Below the pieces are notes generated by a model. That model worked only from the letters and a program-made list of their open reading frames with translations. It was not told where the DNA came from and made no database searches. A DNA stretch of 5,773 nucleotides from Alphaproteobacteria bacterium UBA1002. Lineage in GTDB: Bacteria > Pseudomonadota > Alphaproteobacteria > Rickettsiales > UBA998. Numbering within the stretch: position 1 is the stretch's first letter; the number at the start of each line of letters is the position of its first letter. Position numbers and translations under genes: made by a program. Below, one piece after another: positions 1 to 4,351 of the stretch. Location: contig DBAU01000055.1 of assembly GCA_002291845.1 (NCBI GenBank), positions 677 to 6,449 of the forward strand, given 5' to 3'.

Positions 1-950
1 TCGAAGGAATAGCGCAGCATCATGGCCACGGAGAGGATGGTCGCCAGCGGATTCGCCTTGTTCTGCCCCATGATATCCGGCGCAGAGCCGTGCACCGGCT
101 CATAGAGCGCCGGGCGCGAGCCATCGGCGCGTGCTTCACCCAGCGAGGCAGAGGGCAGCATACCAAGGGAGCCGGTGAGCATGGCGGCACAATCAGAGAG
201 AATATCGCCGAAGATATTCCCGGTCACCATCACATCGAACTGCTTGGGGTTGCGTACCAGCTGCATGGCGGCGTTATCGACATACATGTGCGAGAGCGCC
301 ACATCCTTATATTCCGCATCGCCAAGTTTCTGCATCTCCTCGCGCCACATCTCGGTGGTCTCCAGCACGTTGGCCTTATCCACAGAGCACAGCTTCTTGC
401 CGCGCTTGCGGGCCAGCTCAAAGGCTACCTTGCCGATACGGGTGACTTCCCAGTCATGATAAATCATCGTGTTACGGCCTACGCGTGCGCCGTTTTCCAC
501 GGTTACGCCGCGCGGTTCACCAAAGTAGACGTCACCGGTCAGCTCACGCACGATCATGATATCCAGACCTGCGATGACATCGCGCTTCAGAGTCGAGGCC
601 TCGGCCAGCGCATCAAAGCACAGCGCGGGGCGGAGATTGGCAAACAAGCCCAGCTCCTTGCGGATGCCGAGCAGGCCGCGCTCAGGGCGCACCGAATAAT
701 CCAGAGGCTCCCATTTCGGGCCGCCGACCGCACCGAGCAAGATGGCATCGGCCTTATGTGCTTTCTCCAGCGTCTCGGCGGGCAGGGGGGTGCCGGTCTC
801 GTCATAGGCCGCGCCGCCGATGAGCGCATGCTCCGTTTTGAACTGCACGCGGCTGTAGGTGGAGAACCAGCCAAGGATTTTCACAGCTTCGCCAACGACT
901 TCCGGGCCAATGCCGTCGCCGGGAAGCAGAAGGATGGTTTTCGTCGTCAT
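1..950 (-). CDS. leuB: 3-isopropylmalate dehydrogenase LeuB (3' end cut by window edge)
   Basis: LeuB oxidises and decarboxylates 3-isopropylmalate to 2-oxoisocaproate with NAD+ in the cytoplasm, the third dedicated step of leucine synthesis. The window shows 316 residues; family members are about 350-370 aa, so some 40 C-terminal residues lie outside. Visible motifs are LLPGDGIGPEV (8-18), substrate arginines R97 (GIRKEL), R107 (NLRPA) and R135 (VREL), catalytic Y142 (DVYFGEPRG), K192 (VDKANVLE), metal-binding D225 (VDNAAMQ), D249 and D253 in GNIFGDILSD, and the NAD-binding segment YEPVHGSAPDI (283-293). The residue after D253 is Cys where many homologues have Glu or Ala. The ATG at 950 is preceded in frame by a stop at 963-965, so it is the first possible start; a weak GAGG lies 6 nt upstream. 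It is separated from leuD by an opposite-strand gene, so it probably uses its own promoter in 951-1091. Confidence 0.97.
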   Translation of the reverse strand, partial: MTTKTILLLPGDGIGPEVVGEAVKILGWFSTYSRVQFKTEHALIGGAAYDETGTPLPAETLEKAHKADAILLGAVGGPKWEPLDYSVRPERGLLGIRKELGLFANLRPALCFDALAEASTLKRDVIAGLDIMIVRELTGDVYFGEPRGVTVENGARVGRNTMIYHDWEVTRIGKVAFELARKRGKKLCSVDKANVLETTEMWREEMQKLGDAEYKDVALSHMYVDNAAMQLVRNPKQFDVMVTGNIFGDILSDCAAMLTGSLGMLPSASLGEARADGSRPALYEPVHGSAPDIMGQNKANPLATILSVAMMLRYSF

Positions 951-1091
951 AGGCGGCCTCGATTAGAAAATGGCGGGAATCGGGCATCCTCATACAGCAA
1001 ACCGTGCCGTTCGCACAGCGAAAAAACTTTAATCCAATCTTAATAATGCTTACGTCGCCTGAGGGTTATAGTCCCCGCACAAGGACAACAC
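951..1091. promoter_or_regulatory. Divergent intergenic region between leuB and the OPR-RAP gene
   Basis: These 141 bp are the longest non-coding stretch in the window and separate two divergent start codons, so promoters for both genes are expected here (inference). A markedly AT-rich island at about 1021-1051 stands out from GC-rich surroundings. For the plus-strand gene, TATAGT at 1067-1072 matches the -10 consensus at five of six positions, but no convincing -35 lies 16-18 bp upstream and the implied leader would be only a few nucleotides. For leuB, minus-strand TAAGAT (1042-1037) and TAAAGT (1031-1026) are only four-of-six matches. I see no leader peptide rich in leucine codons, T-box or clear operator palindrome. 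Confidence 0.4.
1081..1085 (+). promoter_or_regulatory. Ribosome binding site of the OPR-RAP gene
   Basis: AAGGA lies 6 nt before the ATG at 1092. It is a good Shine-Dalgarno match at normal spacing and supports that start for the 419-aa protein. Confidence 0.7.
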
Positions 1092-2351
1092 ATGACACTT
1101 TCCGATCACAAAGGCCCCCCTTACGCTTCCAGCCCCAGCCTTGATGAGCGCATCATTCAGGAGCTGGCGGATGTTAAAGCCCACATCGACCGGCTGGCGG
1201 TGACGCAGAAAACCTCCCCGCTTCCTCCCGGGCAGGAGCTGTCCATCTCCTGCCGCCGGCTGCTTTCCGACATCACCAAGGTGGTGGCCTATCGCGTCAA
1301 TTACCTGTCGGGGCGCGGGCGTATCCATCTGGAAGAGGCCCTCGATGCCTGGGATGAACTGAGCACCCCCGCCCTGTCCGGCTTCGATGCGACCGGTCTG
1401 GCGCTTGCACTCTCCAGTCACTGGAAACTCCGTCTGCAGCCGCGTGCGGAGTGGCAGGCGCAGTGGTTCGTCCATTCCCGGCGGCAGCTGGCGCAGATGG
1501 ACGACGAGCTGCTCGTCACCAGCCTTTATGCGGTCTCCATGCTCGGAATGCATCCCCCGGAAGACTGGATGCAGGCGTGGCATGACGCCGCCTGCGCGCG
1601 CTGGCCGAATTTCAATGAGCAGGCCTTTAGCAATGCTTCCTACGCGCTGGCCGGGCTGAGTCTGGAAGGTGTCGAAGTGCCTGCGGAGTGCCGCGAGGTC
1701 ATCACGCATGAAATCGGCACGCGAACGAGCGCGACGCTGAGTGTGATTAATCAGCTGCACGCGGTAACCACCCTGCTTCAGATTCCTGAGCCCTCCTGGC
1801 TCGCGGAAGGCAAGGGCAAGCTGCGCGAAAGCACCCCGCCCCCCTCTCGCCAGAGCACGCTGGAGCAGGATTTCTTTTCACATTTCAAGCCATTGGTGCA
1901 GGCTCAGAAGGGGCAAGTCTCCCTGCGCCGCGAGGTGTGGTCGCCGAAGACCTGCACGCACATCGATGCGGTAGTGAAGTATCACCCTCGCGCCCCCGAC
2001 GAACCACTAGCGACGCTGTACCTGCAGCTGGATGGAATCTCGCATTTCATCAAGAACGATATCGGCGAGCGGATGCTCGACGGCCCCAGCCGTATCCAGA
2101 GCGCGGTCCTGCAGAGCCAGCTCGGACCGACCGAGGGCATATACCGCCTGAGCGGCCGGCATTTTGCCGGAGGCCCGGAGCACGCTGCGATAGAGGTGAT
2201 GGAGGCGCTGATGAAACTGGCTAAAGCGACACCCGCTATCAACGGCGTCCAGTCCCAGCAGCATAAGGGGCGGGGAGTGGAAATATCCCCGGATACGCGC
2301 TCAATACGTTCAGGCAGCGCTGAACAGCCACGGCGCGATCTGGCGCTGTGA
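1092..2351 (+). CDS. OPR-like helical-repeat protein with C-terminal RAP-like domain, putative RNA-binding
   Basis: This 419-aa protein appears soluble: no signal peptide or membrane segment is visible. Residues 17-40 are charged and helical. Residues about 80-236 form a tandem helical repeat. F98, M136 and F174 are exactly 38 residues apart, as are D99, D137 and N175. W121 and W159 (PRAEW, PPEDW) share this period, and LYAVSMLGMHPPEDW at 145 recurs as LHAVTTLLQIPEPSW at 222. This is the pattern of octotricopeptide repeats (PPPEW start, L-ALA-LG end). Residues about 258-360 resemble a RAP domain: HIDAVV (290-295), then LYLQLDGISHF (309-319), against the usual IEVDGPSHF, with Q312 in place of Glu. 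The last 40 residues look disordered. In eukaryotes OPR and RAP proteins bind organellar RNA; an RNA role here is inference. The gene lies antisense between leuD and leuB and overlaps the end of leuD by 42 nt. OPR-RAP is my motif-level reading; a divergent nuclease-like fold is the alternative. Confidence 0.72.
   Translation: MTLSDHKGPPYASSPSLDERIIQELADVKAHIDRLAVTQKTSPLPPGQELSISCRRLLSDITKVVAYRVNYLSGRGRIHLEEALDAWDELSTPALSGFDATGLALALSSHWKLRLQPRAEWQAQWFVHSRRQLAQMDDELLVTSLYAVSMLGMHPPEDWMQAWHDAACARWPNFNEQAFSNASYALAGLSLEGVEVPAECREVITHEIGTRTSATLSVINQLHAVTTLLQIPEPSWLAEGKGKLRESTPPPSRQSTLEQDFFSHFKPLVQAQKGQVSLRREVWSPKTCTHIDAVVKYHPRAPDEPLATLYLQLDGISHFIKNDIGERMLDGPSRIQSAVLQSQLGPTEGIYRLSGRHFAGGPEHAAIEVMEALMKLAKATPAINGVQSQQHKGRGVEISPDTRSIRSGSAEQPRRDLAL
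1383..1799 (+). repeat. Protein-level 38-residue tandem repeat (OPR-like) within the RAP gene
   Basis: Codons 98-236 encode degenerate tandem units. Aligned columns include F98/M136/F174, L103/L141/F179, A106/S144/A182, S108/Y146/Y184, S109/A147/A185 and L113/L151/L189, all exactly 38 residues apart. W121/W159 occupy the same column in the next helix. A fourth, weaker unit aligns L145 with L222 (77 residues, two units plus one residue) and W159 with W236. The repeat is not conserved at DNA level, which suggests an old repeat domain rather than recent duplication. Confidence 0.68.
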
Positions 2352-2918
2352 CTGCTCATACGTCGAAATCTGCCCGGTTTTCTGCATCGTCAGACCGATA
2401 TCATCGAGGCCGTTGAGCAAGCAATGCTTGCGGAAGGGGTCCACCTCGAAGGAAAAGGCATGATTACCCGTGGTCACGGTCTGTTTTTCCAGATCCACGG
2501 TGATCGTCTGCTGCGCATCGGCGGCTTGCATCAGCGCATCGACCTGCGCTTGGGGCAGGGCCACGGGCAGAATGCCGTTTTTGAAGCAGTTATTGTAGAA
2601 GATATCCGCAAAGCTTGGCGCAATCACGCAGCGGATGCCGAAATCGAGCAACGCCCAGGGGGCATGCTCACGGCTGGAGCCGCAGCCGAAATTATCGCCG
2701 GATACCAGAATCTCCGCGGTGTCATACGGCGCATTATGGAGCACGAAATCGTCGATGCGCGTCCCATTGACGTCATAACGCATCTCGTAAAACAGCCCTT
2801 CTCGCAGGCCGGTGCGCTGAATGGTTTTCAGAAACTGCTTGGGGATGATCATGTCGGTATCGACATTCTGTAGCGGCAGCGGCGCGGCAATCGCGGTAAG
2901 GGTGGTGAAGGGTTTCAT
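2310..2918 (-). CDS. leuD: 3-isopropylmalate dehydratase small subunit LeuD
   Basis: LeuD is the small, swivelling-domain subunit of isopropylmalate isomerase. With LeuC it converts 2-isopropylmalate to 3-isopropylmalate via a dehydrated intermediate in the cytoplasm. At 202 aa it has the usual bacterial length. Visible motifs are NVDTDMIIPKQFLK (18-31), the substrate-binding loop GDNFGCGSSREHAPWAL (74-90), FADIFYNNCFKNGILP (103-118) and the typical C-terminus IAPWLF (194-199). The ATG directly follows the TAA of the upstream 158-aa gene with no intervening base, and a strong AAAGGAG lies 7 nt upstream inside that gene, so the two should be co-translated. The last 42 nt overlap the 3' end of the plus-strand OPR-RAP gene, and I see no intrinsic terminator at this junction. 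Its partner leuC is about 1.4 kb upstream in the same direction, an unusually wide separation. Confidence 0.98.
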   Translation of the reverse strand: MKPFTTLTAIAAPLPLQNVDTDMIIPKQFLKTIQRTGLREGLFYEMRYDVNGTRIDDFVLHNAPYDTAEILVSGDNFGCGSSREHAPWALLDFGIRCVIAPSFADIFYNNCFKNGILPVALPQAQVDALMQAADAQQTITVDLEKQTVTTGNHAFSFEVDPFRKHCLLNGLDDIGLTMQKTGQISTYEQSQRQIAPWLFSAA

Positions 2919-3395
2919 TTATCGTCTCCTTTGGGGCGTAGAGAGGGCATTGCGATTGCCCAGCAATTTTTCGCAGGTGTCTTGTATACAATCATCAAGA
3001 AGTTCACAAAAGAACATGTGGTTGATCTCACCCTTAAAAAATTCTTTTTCAGGCAATTTTTTCAACACCCCTGCTTGATAGAGACTACCAAGAATATTCA
3101 TCATATCTTCTATAATGCCATCGATTTTGCTTGAATCCACGCGAAGCACGCCGTCTGTTAGGCGCATGCTTCGTTCAACCGCATAATGACCAAGGTCTTC
3201 TCTTAAATCTTCAATGAGCAGATTGGGGTCATCAGCATCGTCTGTCGTTGAGTTTTGAAGGCGAATGGCCTCGTCATCGGAAGGATCAAAATTAATTCCC
3301 AGCCTTTCACCGACCCGCGTAATAAACGCGGTAGAAAATTCATCCAATGTGGGTGGTTTGGGGCGTACCCAACTCGACGGGGATTGATCGCTCAT
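2919..3395 (-). CDS. Unrecognised 158-aa acidic, mainly helical protein
   Basis: I do not recognise a family. The protein appears cytoplasmic, with no signal peptide or membrane segment. The N-terminus is Pro/Ser-rich (SSWVRPKPPT, 7-16). An acidic stretch follows at 39-69 (for example TTDDADDPNLLIEDLREDLG), then amphipathic segments (VDSSKIDGIIEDMMNILGSL, 86-105; EINHMFFCELLDDCIQDTC, 123-141) with three Cys at 130, 136 and 141, and a basic RRR tail. The ATG at 3395 lies 5 nt after the stop of the upstream lipoprotein gene, with AAAAGGA 12 nt before it (a long spacer). The TAA abuts the leuD ATG. By my hand count, 2941-3360 is about 43% GC, with 3001-3120 near 34%, against about 60% in sampled leuD sequence. 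That suggests foreign origin or relaxed constraint. Operonic placement and good start signals make it a likely real gene, but its function is unknown. Confidence 0.75.
   Translation of the reverse strand: MSDQSPSSWVRPKPPTLDEFSTAFITRVGERLGINFDPSDDEAIRLQNSTTDDADDPNLLIEDLREDLGHYAVERSMRLTDGVLRVDSSKIDGIIEDMMNILGSLYQAGVLKKLPEKEFFKGEINHMFFCELLDDCIQDTCEKLLGNRNALSTPQRRR
2926..2932 (-). promoter_or_regulatory. Strong ribosome binding site of leuD
   Basis: The minus strand reads AAAGGAG 7 nt before the leuD ATG at 2918. It is one of the best Shine-Dalgarno matches in the window and lies within the final codons of the upstream 158-aa gene. It should let leuD be translated well even if the accessory genes before it are poorly translated. 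Confidence 0.75.
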
Positions 3396-3400
3396 GGACG

Positions 3401-3568
3401 TTACTTTCCTTTTGTTTCCGTGGTGTTCAATCGGTCAAAATAGCCATCGTTGCGTAAATCGATGATCTGGCGATTGCCATCCTTCGGTTGAGGCAGACTG
3501 CGGCGCTCATCGGGCGTGCAGGCTGCGAGAAAAACGGCGGTGAGGAGAAGGCAGGGTATCAAGCGCAT
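3401..3568 (-). CDS. Small lipoprotein, 55 aa, second of two
   Basis: This short gene encodes a 55-aa protein starting MRLIPCLLLTAVFLAACTPD. It has a short basic n-region (R2), a hydrophobic core (3-16) and a lipobox LAAC ending at C17, the expected signal peptidase II site. The mature part would be only 39 hydrophilic residues, including PQPKDGNRQIIDLRNDGYFD. By family knowledge such a product is lipidated and anchored to the inner or outer membrane; T18 at +2 does not suggest inner-membrane retention. No clear Shine-Dalgarno precedes the ATG, but the stop of the upstream lipoprotein is 5 nt away, so translational coupling is likely. Its last codons contain the AAAAGGA that serves the next gene. 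No function can be assigned; an entericidin-like or other small envelope lipoprotein is possible, but nothing specific supports it. Confidence 0.72.
   Translation of the reverse strand: MRLIPCLLLTAVFLAACTPDERRSLPQPKDGNRQIIDLRNDGYFDRLNTTETKGK
3408..3414 (-). promoter_or_regulatory. Ribosome binding site for the 158-aa gene inside the lipoprotein gene
   Basis: The minus strand reads AAAAGGA within the last codons of the 55-aa lipoprotein gene, 12 nt before the ATG at 3395. The match is good but the spacing is longer than optimal, so initiation may rely partly on coupling to upstream translation. Confidence 0.5.
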
Positions 3569-3573
3569 GGCAA

Positions 3574-3744
3574 TTACCGGTCTGTGTTATCATCAACGTT
3601 GTTAAACTGCATAAAATCTTCCAGCGGGCACTCTGCCGCCTGCTGGTTCATTTCCTCATCGCACGGCAGAGGCGCGGGAGGGTGTGCCTCGCAGGCAACA
3701 AGCATTACACATGGCAGGAGGTAAGCCAGCATTCTGCACATCAT
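3574..3744 (-). CDS. Small lipoprotein, 56 aa, first of two
   Basis: The product is 56 aa and starts MMCRMLAYLLPCVMLVACEA. It has a basic n-region (R4), a hydrophobic core (5-17) and a lipobox LVAC ending at C18. The mature peptide is about 39 aa, Pro-rich at first (HPPAPLPC), then acidic (DEEMNQQAAECPLEDF). C28 and C39 could form a disulfide in the periplasm (inference). The open frame extends back to 3828, but the start at 3744 is preferred: it places the signal peptide at the N-terminus, has GAAGGAG 5 nt upstream, and overlaps the acyltransferase stop as ATGA. A second ATG at 3741 is nearly as good. The gene is followed after 5 nt by a second lipoprotein of almost equal length but no clear sequence similarity beyond the signal peptide. 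Function unknown. Confidence 0.75.
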   Translation of the reverse strand: MMCRMLAYLLPCVMLVACEAHPPAPLPCDEEMNQQAAECPLEDFMQFNNVDDNTDR

Positions 3745-4349
3745 GCGCACTCCTTCAGTTTCCAGATGTCCGGGCTGGAAATAACCTCGATGTTGCGGCG
3801 GATTTTTTCTTCCGGCCAGTCCCACCATTGCACGTCCAGCAGCATGGCAATCGTCGCCTCATCAAAGCGGTATTTGACGACCCGTGCCGGGTTGCCAACC
3901 ACAATCGCATAGGGCGGCACGTCCTTGCTTACCACCGCCTTGGTGCCAATCACCGCGCCATGGCCAATGGTCACCCCGGAGAGGATCGTCGCGCCCAGCC
4001 CGACCCACACATCATGGCCGATCACCACGTCACCCTTGGCGGTGGGGCATTCGCCGCGTGCACCGGGCCACAGATCTCCAAGCGATGAAAAAGGATAGCT
4101 CGATACGTGATGGATGGGATGATTCCCGCTCATCAGGATTTGCACGTCCGGCGAAAACGAACAGAATTTGCCAATGATGACCTTCTCCTGCCCAATCAGC
4201 CAGCGGATTTGCGGTGTGCCATAGCTATAGTCACCAATGCTGACATTGGGGTGCTGAATCTGGTCTTTCATGTAGCGGAAATTCGGAACCATCTGCGATT
4301 CCGAACCTGTATTCACCGGCCTGAAGATTCCCCCCTGCGCCGATGACAT
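3741..4349 (-). CDS. CatB-like hexapeptide-repeat O-acyltransferase (LbH/XAT family)
   Basis: The 202-aa protein belongs to the left-handed beta-helix acyltransferases related to CatB and Vat, which transfer acetyl from acetyl-CoA to a hydroxyl group. VSIGDYSYG (36-44) and VIIGKFCSFS (57-66) begin the helix. GNHPIHHVSSYPF (75-87) matches the CatB loop, with H77 as the likely catalytic His. VVIGHDVWVGLGATILSGVTIGHGAVIGTKAVVSKD (108-143) gives clear hexapeptide repeats, followed by the CoA-site signature VGNPARVVKYRF (151-162) and WWDWPEEKI (175-183). The substrate cannot be read from sequence. Many chromosomal members modify sugars or surface polysaccharides, so chloramphenicol resistance should not be assumed. 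The ATG at 4349 lies 2 nt after the leuC stop with only a weak, distant GAAGG, which suggests coupling; M20 or M27 are alternative starts. The stop overlaps the next start as ATGA. Confidence 0.92.
   Translation of the reverse strand: MSSAQGGIFRPVNTGSESQMVPNFRYMKDQIQHPNVSIGDYSYGTPQIRWLIGQEKVIIGKFCSFSPDVQILMSGNHPIHHVSSYPFSSLGDLWPGARGECPTAKGDVVIGHDVWVGLGATILSGVTIGHGAVIGTKAVVSKDVPPYAIVVGNPARVVKYRFDEATIAMLLDVQWWDWPEEKIRRNIEVISSPDIWKLKECA
3750..3756 (-). promoter_or_regulatory. Ribosome binding site that fixes the first lipoprotein start
   Basis: The minus strand reads GAAGGAG 5 nt before the ATG at 3744, inside the 3' end of the acyltransferase gene. It argues for the start at 3744 (or 3741) rather than the upstream in-frame ATG at 3828, which would bury the lipoprotein signal peptide 28 residues into the protein. 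Confidence 0.75.
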
Positions 4350-4351
4350 AA

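Noticed and set aside
802..993. Possible upstream overlapping short gene starting 43 nt before leuB
   Set aside because: It overlaps leuB out of frame and lacks a good ribosome binding site. It is not leucine-rich at its start, so it does not look like a leader peptide.
90..1043. Plus-strand open frame of 317 aa opposite leuB
   Set aside because: It is the mirror of the leuB coding strand, with low-complexity composition, no recognisable domain and no good ribosome binding site. LeuB motifs on the other strand account for this DNA.
1050..1760. Minus-strand open frame of 236 aa opposite the OPR-RAP gene
   Set aside because: It has no family motif. The plus-strand frame has a proper ribosome binding site, a structured repeat and a RAP-like motif, so the minus frame is a GC-rich shadow.
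2315..2348. CAGCGC/GCGCTG inverted repeat near the leuD/OPR-RAP junction as a terminator
   Set aside because: The arms are only 6 bp with a 22-nt loop and no following T-tract on either strand. It lies within coding sequence and is probably chance.
2424..2873. Plus-strand open frame of 149 aa opposite leuD
   Set aside because: LeuD on the minus strand is unambiguous and full length. The plus-strand frame has no recognisable motif.
3574..3828. Longer 84-aa version of the first small lipoprotein
   Set aside because: It would put the signal peptide 28 residues into the protein and overlap the acyltransferase by 88 nt. The start at 3744 has a strong ribosome binding site and an N-terminal lipobox.
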